This document shows, in pieces, positions 51,247-57,815 of a stretch of DNA of 57,815 nucleotides. The notes beneath the pieces are model-generated. The model worked only from the letters and a program-made list of their open reading frames with translations. It made no database searches and was not told the DNA's origin. This stretch comes from Planctomycetaceae bacterium. GTDB lineage: Bacteria > Planctomycetota > Planctomycetia > Pirellulales > Pirellulaceae. Position numbers and translations under genes: made by a program. Position 1 is the stretch's first letter, and the number at the start of each line of letters is the position of its first letter. The stretch is taken from the NCBI GenBank assembly GCA_002724245.1, contig PBOG01000090.1, positions 1-57,815 of the forward strand. Reading direction: 5' to 3'.

Positions 51247-51478
51247 GGCGAATAGGCGACCAGCGGTGAAGGGTGTTGTTGCCTCTGAGCAGGTTATAGC
51301 TCAACTTACGGTAACTGAGTTCGTGAATCCAGGTAGCCCGTCTGGGTCTCAAGCAAGCAGCTGGACCTGTTGGGCCGGGGTTTATGCTCGCTGTTGCCAT
51401 TTTCTGGGATCGGCGTTTAGCTGGGGCGGCCCGCAAAAAAACAAGTATTGTTTTTTGGCAACGCTGCATTGGCTTGGT

Positions 51479-52345
51479 TCAGGCATCGCGATAGGCACGG
51501 ATGACTGCGCTATTGTCGGCGTCTCCATATCCGTGCTTGACCGCTTTCTGGAGCAACAATCGGTGCGTTTCCGAGAGGGGCGCTGGCAGTTTCGACTGGT
51601 CGGCTAACTGGAGAATCAGATCGACATCTTTGAGATGCTGCGCCAGCCTTGCCTGAGGAGAAAAGTCACCCTTGACCATCTTCTCGCCTTTCGTGTCCAT
51701 GACGGCGGAATAGGCGGCTCCCGCTTTGAGTACTTCTAATGCCATATTGGTATCCAGACCGCAGCGTTCGGCCAAGGAGATTCCCTCAGCCAGGACGGCG
51801 CGATTGAGTCCAAGTACCAGGTTGACGACGAGTTTCATGCGGGCACCACTACCGGCCGGGCCGATCTCGAAGACGTTCTCAGCGAGCCGATCAAGCAACC
51901 AACGCGACTTTTCGACGATTTCAGGTTTGCCTCCTGCCATGATAACGATGTCACCGCGTCGCGCCTGTTCGCTGGACCCGGCAACCGTTGCATCGACATA
52001 CCCGATGCCTGAGGATTCAAGGGATTCGGCGAGCTGGGCGCTGGTAGCGGGATCCCCGGTGGTGGTGTCGATAATCGTGTGGTTCCGCATTTTTTTGATG
52101 GGCAACTCAGCGACCACTTCACAGACGGATCCCGAGTGCGGCAAGCTGAGTAGAACAAAAGGGCACTCTTCCGCAACTTCTGCTGCGGATTGAGCAACTC
52201 GACCGCCTGATGAGCCCAGTTCGTGACACCGCGTATCTACGATGTCGTATCCAAGGACCTGCGTCCCGGAATGCCGCAACCGCTCTGCCATTGCGGTACC
52301 CAGCAAGCCAATTCCGATCAAACCGATTGTGTGGTCAGGCATCAT
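51479..52345 (-). CDS. Beta-hydroxyacid dehydrogenase (3-hydroxyisobutyrate dehydrogenase family)
   Basis: NAD(P)-dependent oxidation of a beta-hydroxyacid such as 3-hydroxyisobutyrate, tartronate semialdehyde (reverse) or gamma-hydroxybutyrate. The 288-aa product has GIGLLGTAMAERL near residue 10, the substrate motif DATVAGSSEQARRG near residue 118 and the catalytic Lys in ARMKLVVNLVLG near residue 168. Two ATGs (52345, 52342) overlap the mobA stop at 52335 by about 10 nt, indicating translational coupling. The functional link with a molybdenum cofactor enzyme is obscure. Confidence 0.9.
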   Translation of the reverse strand: MMPDHTIGLIGIGLLGTAMAERLRHSGTQVLGYDIVDTRCHELGSSGGRVAQSAAEVAEECPFVLLSLPHSGSVCEVVAELPIKKMRNHTIIDTTTGDPATSAQLAESLESSGIGYVDATVAGSSEQARRGDIVIMAGGKPEIVEKSRWLLDRLAENVFEIGPAGSGARMKLVVNLVLGLNRAVLAEGISLAERCGLDTNMALEVLKAGAAYSAVMDTKGEKMVKGDFSPQARLAQHLKDVDLILQLADQSKLPAPLSETHRLLLQKAVKHGYGDADNSAVIRAYRDA

Positions 52346-53009
52346 CAACGGTGTCTTGCAGTGCGGAGTAGACGTCAGGCGGAACAGAGAATCCGGCGGA
52401 TTGGACAGCAGAAAGGTATTCCTCTGGACGATTGAGGTTGGCGAGTGTGCTCAGATGTGGATCGACCGAACGCATGTCTTCCACGTCGATTCGCCGAGTG
52501 TGGACTTGCTCATAGAGATGAACGGGCCTCAAACGATTGGAGTTCAGCAACTCTTGAATTTGCCCAATGATGCGAATGTGATACACGGCAGCTAATGGAT
52601 GGTGGTATTTTGTCTCTACGGGAACCACAACGTCATGGGTATCAAGTAAGTTTATCAGTCGCTGGGCAAAAGCCGGAATGAGTAGTGGCACGTCGCAACT
52701 CGTCGCGAACAACGCGTCGACAGATCCCTGGAGGCAACTCATCCCCGCCAATAGACCCTGCAGTGGACCACGGTCGGCTTCCAAGTCACGCGCAACAAGT
52801 ACTGACTTGGGGAGTTCGGGAAGCGTTTGGTCTTTGGCTGCAACGACGACAATAGGTGAAACGACTTCGGAGAGTATGCGCACGACCCGGCTCAGCATGG
52901 TCTCTGGGCCGAAAGGCAAACTGGCTTTGTCCAGTCCCATCCTGCGGCTACGACCGCCACAAAGGACAAGGCCTCCTGTTTTGAGGCGTTCAATCTTGGA
53001 TTTGTTCAT
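52335..53009 (-). CDS. mobA: Molybdenum cofactor guanylyltransferase
   Basis: Transfers GMP from GTP to molybdopterin to give the bis-MGD cofactor of DMSO-reductase-family enzymes. The 224-aa product starts MNKSKIERLKTGGLVLCGGR and shows the nucleotide motif GGRSRRMGLDKASLPF (about residues 18-33), a DLEADRGPLQGLLAGM segment and FATSCDVPLLIP. The ATG at 53009 is preceded by GGGGTG. MobA relatives acting on other NTP-sugar or pterin substrates are possible. It is divergent from fhcC, 78 bp apart, and overlaps the following hydroxyacid dehydrogenase gene. Confidence 0.9.
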   Translation of the reverse strand: MNKSKIERLKTGGLVLCGGRSRRMGLDKASLPFGPETMLSRVVRILSEVVSPIVVVAAKDQTLPELPKSVLVARDLEADRGPLQGLLAGMSCLQGSVDALFATSCDVPLLIPAFAQRLINLLDTHDVVVPVETKYHHPLAAVYHIRIIGQIQELLNSNRLRPVHLYEQVHTRRIDVEDMRSVDPHLSTLANLNRPEEYLSAVQSAGFSVPPDVYSALQDTVDDA

Positions 53010-53087
53010 TGGCACCCCAGCTGTAAACAACGTATTACCCTGCGTTATACTTTTCAAATCTAAGGCATCCCCCATTTGGATCAACCA
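53010..53087. promoter_or_regulatory. Divergent promoter region between mobA and fhcC
   Basis: Only 78 bp separate the two starts. On the plus strand TATACT (near 53046-53051) makes a reasonable -10, with a poor -35 (TGTAAA) 18 nt upstream. Shared control of mobA and fhcC from this short space is likely. Confidence 0.35.
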
Positions 53088-53906
53088 ATGACGCTAGTAC
53101 TTTCCTACCGCTCGCCAGGCCCCGTACCCGTTGAAATCGAGGGAGTCACGCCAGAGGCATTACGTGGCAAGACTCTCGACGAGATCCGGTCCTGGGATAT
53201 TTATCAGGGAAACCGCAAAGTGTCCTTGGGTGAGTTTTTTGCCGTTTCTGGGGATGCATCTGACGAATCGATTCGGTTGGAGGGCGAGTTGTCCGGTGTG
53301 CATTGGATGGGTGCCAAGATGAAACGCGGCACGATTTATATTGATGGAGACGCAGGTCGTCACGTGGGGAGTGAAATGACTGGCGGTCGAATCGAGGTGG
53401 CCGGCAATGCGGGTGATTGGCTGGGAGGGGAAATGCGCGGCGGTCGGATCCACGTTCGTGGTCGCGCGGGCCATCTGGTTGGGGCTGCGTATCGTGGTAG
53501 CGCTCGCGGTATGACAGGTGGTACGATCCTCGTCGAAGGCGATGTGGGCAATGAAATTGGTCACACCATGCGCCGTGGGATGCTTGTCGTGGGTGGAAAT
53601 ACTGGAGATCTGGCGGCTTTTAACATGTTGGCAGGTACGATTCTTGTCTGCGGTGAGAGTGGCATCCGCCATGCGGCAGGCATGAAACGTGGAACATTGA
53701 TGTACCTGGGTGACCACGCACCCGAACTCTTGCCCACCTTTCGCTTTGCTTGTCGCTACCGCCCCACCGTATTGACGCTGTTGCTGCGGAAGCTGCAACA
53801 ACTTGAATTTCCGCTTTGTGAGGATCTTTTTTCGGCGCAGTTCGATCTCTACAACGGCGATTTGATCGAAGGTGGCCGGGGCGAGGTGCTGATCCGTTCC
53901 CGTTAA
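53088..53906 (+). CDS. fhcC: Formyltransferase/hydrolase complex subunit C (FwdC/FhcC homologue)
   Basis: Beta-helix subunit of the formylmethanofuran dehydrogenase family; in methylotrophic bacteria FhcABCD hydrolyses formyl-methanofuran to formate. The 272-aa product has about ten GxxxG-rich beta-helix turns between residues 60 and 215 (GAKMKRGTIYIDGDAGRHVG; GGRIEVAGNAGDWLG; GGTILVEGDVGNEIG), related to GltB C-terminal repeats. The start MTLVLSYRSPGPVPVEIEGV is family-like; a TTG at 53076 is rejected. FhcA, B and D are not in the window, consistent with dispersed C1 genes in planctomycetes. Confidence 0.88.
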   Translation: MTLVLSYRSPGPVPVEIEGVTPEALRGKTLDEIRSWDIYQGNRKVSLGEFFAVSGDASDESIRLEGELSGVHWMGAKMKRGTIYIDGDAGRHVGSEMTGGRIEVAGNAGDWLGGEMRGGRIHVRGRAGHLVGAAYRGSARGMTGGTILVEGDVGNEIGHTMRRGMLVVGGNTGDLAAFNMLAGTILVCGESGIRHAAGMKRGTLMYLGDHAPELLPTFRFACRYRPTVLTLLLRKLQQLEFPLCEDLFSAQFDLYNGDLIEGGRGEVLIRSR

Positions 53907-53956
53907 CCGGGGGCCCAGTCCATTGCCTCCTTTACGAGCGGCTGGCAATTTGGACG

Positions 53957-54199
53957 TCAACTCTTGTCGCGGTGCCCAAACTGTCGATAGCGAATGTTGC
54001 GCGGATCCATCGTGTGCCCCCAAATGATTTCATTTGTAGAGAGGTCTAATGCACCTGCAATATGCTTGCGGTCCCCAGGGGAAGGCGTCCATCGCCCTTC
54101 GAGGATCGCAACCACTCGTTCAAATGGGAGGGTTGATTGTTCGGCAAGGTCTTCGACCGTCAGATGGCGGTCATCAAGGAGTTGGTCGAGGGGTTTCAT
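53957..54199 (-). CDS. Small HTH (XRE-like) protein
   Basis: The 80-aa product starts MKPLDQLLDDRHLTVEDLAE and continues QSTLPFERVVAILEGRWTP, a classic helix-turn-helix of the Cro/XRE type, then ALDLSTNEIIWGHT and a short Arg-rich tail. DNA binding as a small regulator is likely. It lies between fhcC (convergent) and the MoeA gene (same strand, upstream), so it may regulate either. No partner kinase or toxin gene is adjacent. Confidence 0.8.
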   Translation of the reverse strand: MKPLDQLLDDRHLTVEDLAEQSTLPFERVVAILEGRWTPSPGDRKHIAGALDLSTNEIIWGHTMDPRNIRYRQFGHRDKS

Positions 54200-54399
54200 G
54201 CAGGTTCAATGTTCCAGAGGTTCGACAAGAATGTGTCCGTTACGCTGGGCGGGAAGAACGAGGTGCACGTTATCGATCCAAGTGATTTGCCGGGTGGGGT
54301 GGAGAAGTTCTATCACTTTGTTCGGTGACTTCCTCCGAGGCAAGTCGAGATCGTTCTTTAGTCTACAGTGTGTTGCTGACAATAGGAGTTTGACCAGGC

Positions 54400-56367
54400 C
54401 TAGTCAGGGGCGGTCAGCGGTGCCGGTGTAAACCCCATTTCTACCAAATGCTGTCGGATGTCTGAATCCGCCAACAGTCCTTGAAGTGCGCACAACACAG
54501 GTTTCGTGAGGCTCTGTTCGGGCACAATAAAATCGTACTGCTCTTCTGAGAGGGGGACAAAGGCAAGGTGTGCGGCATCTGCGACGGTACGAATTGCGAC
54601 CCCCCAATCGGCACGTTGTTGGGAAACTGCTGCGGCGACGGCGTTGTGGCTGCGCGACTGGATCGCATAACCAGGGGGCTGTACGCCTTGGAGGAGTTGA
54701 TCGATCAGAATTCGTGTTCCACTTCCTTGATTTCGATTGACCATCAAGCAGTCGTTTGCTTGTTTGATATGCTTTATGAAGTCGGCGGTATTCTTGCCGA
54801 CAAATCGCACATCATCTGGCCGGAAGACGATCCCTTGCAAGCGACCGTAGCCTCGCAGTAGGGTCATTCCGGGTTCCAGGAATGGTCGGTTATAAGTTTC
54901 TGTTTCCGGATCAAGCAAGTGAATTCCGGCCAGATCACATTCGCCACGGCGAGCGGCGTCGAGCCCGCCGCTGGAACCGACAGCGAGGAACTTCGTGTGA
55001 AATCCCAATTCCTGGAGTTTACCCATCAGAAAATCAAGACCCACGCAATGGCTGCCAATAACAACTAGATCGGCAACTTCCAGATCCCGTCCTAACAACG
55101 TGACCTGCACTGGCGTATTGGCTGCTACGATTTCTTCATGACGTCCAATGGTCACGAATCCGTCGGCGCGGCTGAAGGCGGTAACACTGCCTGATCCCTT
55201 GCCCATGGGATAAGCCACCAGGGATTGGCTTGCGTCGTTGCTGTCTGTGGCTTGTTTAGTTCTGTGACGTTCACAGAGATTGACGAGCAGGTATTCGGTG
55301 CGGCCAATTTCTGAATTAACCTTCATTGCCATACGAGCTGAGGCGACGCCGGACTGGCTTTGCGGCCGTCCTGCGAGTTGTCGGATCACCGGTGCCACAA
55401 ATTCATGGAAGGTAAAAATAGCCGACGTTGGAAAGCCAGGAAGAATCACTACTGGTTTCCCTAGACTGGCCGCCAGGCAAATCGGTTTTCCCGGTTTTAA
55501 CGCGACACCATGTGCGACGATTCCAGGGTCCGAAAGTTCAGCGACTGCGCGGTATGACAGGTCGCCTGCACCTTTACTGGTTCCGCCCGATAACAACACG
55601 ACGTCGCAGATCTGTAGAGCTTCATGGAGTTTGTCTCGAAGCGGCTGCAGATCGTCCTTGACGATTCCCAGCAGGATTGGTTCGCCACCCAGTTCGCGAA
55701 CCGCATCGGCAATGATTTGGGCATTAGAATCGTAGATCATTCCCGGTCGCATTGGTTCATCAGGTGCAATGATTTCATCGCCCGTCGACACAATCGCCAC
55801 GCGTGGGCGTCTCCAGACTGGAATCTGGGCAGCACCAATTGCCGCCAGCACACCCGTTTCCCGACTCGTCAACAGTTGCCCACGAGGTACAACGGTTTCA
55901 CCTGCAGCAATATCGGTACCTGCAAAGGCGATCCCGAATCCAGGCGCGACGGCGCGGCGAATCAACAGCTTTGCACCATCGAGATCTGCGTGTTCGACCA
56001 TTACGACGGCATCGGCGCCGCGTGGCAGCATGCCACCCGTGGCGATAGACATGGCTGTTCCCGGCTTGATCTCGGAGCTGGGAATCACCGCTGTCGCAAT
56101 CACTTCCGGTAGTAGTTCTACCGTCCGTGGGGTTTCTTCGTGTGCCCCGACTGTGTCGGCGGACTGTACTGCAAAACCATCATAGTTTGAGCGGTCGAAA
56201 GACGGCACATCGACTTGCGAGACAATGTCTTCGGCTAGAACTCGTCCCCATCCCTCAGATAAAGGAATGGATTCGATTGACAAAGCCTCAAGTTGCAGGG
56301 CGCTGTGAAAGCGTCGCTCTGCTTCATCGCGATCAATGACATCCAGGAACTGTTCTTGTTGCACCAC
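54400..56367 (-). CDS. moeA: Molybdopterin molybdotransferase MoeA fused to a substrate-binding-like domain
   Basis: The N-terminal ~410 residues are MoeA, which inserts molybdate or tungstate into adenylated molybdopterin: SFDRSNYDGFAVQSADT near residue 56, GGMLPRGADAVVMVEHAD near 110, the MoCF-type core VAIVSTGDEII near 188 and LLSGGTSKGAGDLSYRAV near 255. Residues about 425-655 form a periplasmic-binding-protein-like domain (GSSGGLDAARRGECDLAGIH; MVNRNQGSGTRILIDQLL), as in MoeA-LysR-substrate-type fusions (COG1910). The length of 655 aa agrees with such fusions. It is probably a sensor/loader for oxyanion or pterin ligand (inference). The gene is separated by 200 bp from the HTH gene. Confidence 0.92.
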   Translation of the reverse strand: MVQQEQFLDVIDRDEAERRFHSALQLEALSIESIPLSEGWGRVLAEDIVSQVDVPSFDRSNYDGFAVQSADTVGAHEETPRTVELLPEVIATAVIPSSEIKPGTAMSIATGGMLPRGADAVVMVEHADLDGAKLLIRRAVAPGFGIAFAGTDIAAGETVVPRGQLLTSRETGVLAAIGAAQIPVWRRPRVAIVSTGDEIIAPDEPMRPGMIYDSNAQIIADAVRELGGEPILLGIVKDDLQPLRDKLHEALQICDVVLLSGGTSKGAGDLSYRAVAELSDPGIVAHGVALKPGKPICLAASLGKPVVILPGFPTSAIFTFHEFVAPVIRQLAGRPQSQSGVASARMAMKVNSEIGRTEYLLVNLCERHRTKQATDSNDASQSLVAYPMGKGSGSVTAFSRADGFVTIGRHEEIVAANTPVQVTLLGRDLEVADLVVIGSHCVGLDFLMGKLQELGFHTKFLAVGSSGGLDAARRGECDLAGIHLLDPETETYNRPFLEPGMTLLRGYGRLQGIVFRPDDVRFVGKNTADFIKHIKQANDCLMVNRNQGSGTRILIDQLLQGVQPPGYAIQSRSHNAVAAAVSQQRADWGVAIRTVADAAHLAFVPLSEEQYDFIVPEQSLTKPVLCALQGLLADSDIRQHLVEMGFTPAPLTAPD

Positions 56368-56542
56368 GGTTGACTATTCTGAGAAGTGATATTCAAGGAA
56401 TGGAACACTCAAAATGGTGCACTCCGGTTGGAGCGTTGTCAAAAGGGGGTGCGGGGGATCGTTAAGAATTGTATTTTGCAGGATGTGACTTCGCTGCCAT
56501 TCAGCGAGCAGGAGATCCTAGAGCGCGAGCGAAAGAAGGCAG

Positions 56543-56845
56543 TCAAGCCAGTGCCCGGTTTAGTTCTTGTTCAATGGTTTGCTGGATTTTTCCTCGAAAA
56601 GCAACTGCGGCGAATGGTAACTGCCCGTCGACATTGATCTGGCTTTCATTAACGTCAAGCGTTCCGCTAATCGTGAATCCATAGGTTGTCAGGGAGAAAC
56701 GCAACGTGCTTTCCTCCCATTCGCCAGTCATTTCGGTAACTTGCTCTTTGAATTGTTCACGGATGTTGTCTACGAATGACTTCAGACGTTCAACCGCTTC
56801 CGACTGTCCCAGGGTATGGGGGGTTTCAACATGAAACGCGGGCAT
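56543..56845 (-). CDS. Polyhydroxyalkanoate-granule-type protein (PHA_gran_rgn family)
   Basis: The 100-aa product starts MPAFHVETPHTLGQSEAVER and continues with KSFVDNIREQFKEQVTEMTG, then LRFSLTTYGFTISGTLDVNE and PFAAVAFRGKIQQTIEQELN. This pattern matches the short 'polyhydroxyalkanoic acid system' proteins found widely outside PHA producers. The start ATG 56845 gives the family length. No PHA synthase gene is near. Role unknown; the beta-rich core suggests lipid or granule-surface binding. Weak GGAGAG/CTCTCC hairpin upstream. Confidence 0.8.
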   Translation of the reverse strand: MPAFHVETPHTLGQSEAVERLKSFVDNIREQFKEQVTEMTGEWEESTLRFSLTTYGFTISGTLDVNESQINVDGQLPFAAVAFRGKIQQTIEQELNRALA

Positions 56846-57191
56846 AATTCCGACCTTTGCTTGTAGGAGCAATCGTTGTGGATCGAGACGGATTGTTCGG
56901 CAGCGAAGCAAGGGAGAGCATGCGTCTCTCCAAAATCCGAGTGCGGATCTAAGGCGGTTGGCCTGTCAGGGTATAGATTGCTTGGTTACAGGATGACGCT
57001 TCCGAAGGCGGTCCGTTCATGCCTGGTGACCGACTTGAACCTGACAGTGCGTTTGATTCTCACATCCAGGCCGCAGCGCGGAAACATCGTAACAGAATCA
57101 CAATTGTTCCGGGAACCCTAATTGGCTTGCCACAAACCCAGGCCCAGGTTAGCGACAGTGCCCCTGGCAGGTGAGATCCACTGTGGCCAGA
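56846..57191. other. Intergenic region
   Basis: This 346-bp gap lies between two minus-strand genes. It contains a 6-bp hairpin GGAGAG-catgcgt-CTCTCC at 56913-56931 close to the PHA-type gene start. No convincing gene or promoter. Confidence 0.35.
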
Positions 57192-57539
57192 TTAAAGGCA
57201 GGAAATGCCTGGAATCAATTTAGCCATGTCACCAAGTTGCGTCGGCAGCAAATGATAGAAGTTGTGTTTGCCGTCGCGACGACACGCGATCAGTCCCGCC
57301 ATTTTCATCAAAGCCAGATGGTGACTGACGGCGGGTTGGCTATGTCCCAACCGTGCACAGAGACTGCGCACGTTGAGCTCTTGTTCATTGTGCAACAGTA
57401 CAACGATCCGCAAACGCGTTTCATCAGAGAGGATCTTGAACAGTTGAGCCAGCTCACTAATAGTTGCAGAGTTCGTCTCCACAGGAGATTGCGGTGGAGC
57501 AGACGTGGGTGGGGCTGGTGCCGGGACGCTTGAATTCAT
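57192..57539 (-). CDS. ArsR-family transcriptional regulator
   Basis: Winged-helix repressor. The 115-aa product starts MNSSVPAPAPPTSAPPQSP, a Pro/Ser-rich lead, then LAQLFKILSDETRLRIVVLL and the recognition helix SQPAVSHHLALM, followed by GLIACRRDGKHNFYHLL. Cys residues in LCARLGH and at the C-terminus do not form the classical ELCVC metal site of ArsR/SmtB, so a non-metal or oxidant signal is possible. The target operon is not evident; no arsenic or metal gene is in view. The last 276 bp of the window (57540-57815) hold no recognised feature. Confidence 0.85.
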   Translation of the reverse strand: MNSSVPAPAPPTSAPPQSPVETNSATISELAQLFKILSDETRLRIVVLLHNEQELNVRSLCARLGHSQPAVSHHLALMKMAGLIACRRDGKHNFYHLLPTQLGDMAKLIPGISCL

Positions 57540-57815
57540 GATGGGCCACAGATAGAAACGGAACGTTGCACTTTGTCTCGAAACCAACAGAGTACGTGAC
57601 AGCCTGTAGCGCGGGCAGTGTGCCCGTCCGTGACCAGCATTTGCCAGCGCCGGTGCGCGAAGAACAACACAATTGCCTGATTGAACGCGTGCTGAACACT
57701 CGATTAGCGACCGCTATAAAACCCTCTACAGACCGTACAGGGCTTAGAGTTGTTTTGGCAACAGGGTGCCAACACATGGCATTCTAGACATGACTCTAGC
57801 CTTGGGAAGGGTATA

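Noticed and set aside
54137-54328. 63-codon plus-strand frame overlapping the HTH gene, with a plausible-looking C-terminus
   Set aside because: It starts with TTG inside the antisense of a convincing HTH protein and has no ribosome-binding site or recognised domain.

Overview
The window reads as chromosomal DNA from a planctomycete, most plausibly a marine or aquatic member near the Pirellulales. This is judged from gene content only: a Tat-exported Gfo/Idh/MocA oxidoreductase, a DUF1501 protein, a DUF1571 protein, an octaheme cytochrome fused to HEAT and TPR repeats, a VCBS/UnbV giant, an orphan bacterial FhcC (tetrahydromethanopterin C1 pathway), and several short proteins of a kind seen mainly in planctomycetes. 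Genes are mixed on both strands, mostly as singletons or pairs. I see no rRNA, tRNA, CRISPR array, insertion sequence or phage gene.

Layout. 1-9.2 kb: a truncated unknown gene, a secreted dehydrogenase, a FlgI-like lipoprotein with HEAT-like repeats, SMC and a small TPR protein. 9.5-20 kb: carbohydrate and small-molecule metabolism (fucU, creatininase, PhyH, DUF1501, Zn alcohol dehydrogenase, tagaturonate epimerase), then epmA, an MBL hydrolase and a DUF1571 protein. 20-28 kb: pdxH, an unknown planctomycete-type protein, a TolC-like lipoprotein, an Nramp-like transporter lacking the usual metal motifs, a fuconolactonase-like amidohydrolase and a thioredoxin/YHS-like exported protein. 28.5-33 kb: a strong sigma70-like promoter, a leader of about 640 nt, rho, and then a zincin metallopeptidase plus ATP-grasp ligase pair. 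33-42.5 kb: an Ldh-type dehydrogenase, a 1241-aa VCBS protein, a NUDIX hydrolase, a site-2 protease and the octaheme cytochrome.

42.6-56.8 kb has a molybdenum/tungsten-cofactor and one-carbon flavour. A four-cluster ferredoxin, an FAD/NAD oxidoreductase and a MoaD-like sulfur carrier lie in the gene order of the accessory subunits of tungsten aldehyde oxidoreductases (AorA/AorC/AorD), but without the catalytic AorB. Some 7-10 kb further on, mobA is divergent from fhcC, followed by a small HTH protein and a MoeA fused to a substrate-binding-like domain. Between these lie a thiol peroxidase, a ROK kinase, an SDR, a class III aminotransferase, two small membrane proteins and a beta-hydroxyacid dehydrogenase. 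The window ends with a polyhydroxyalkanoate-granule-type protein and an ArsR regulator.

The best candidates for an undescribed system are the zincin/ATP-grasp pair behind rho, and the scattered Mo/W-cofactor set whose catalytic partner is missing locally. All functional calls come from motif reading by eye; no database search was possible.
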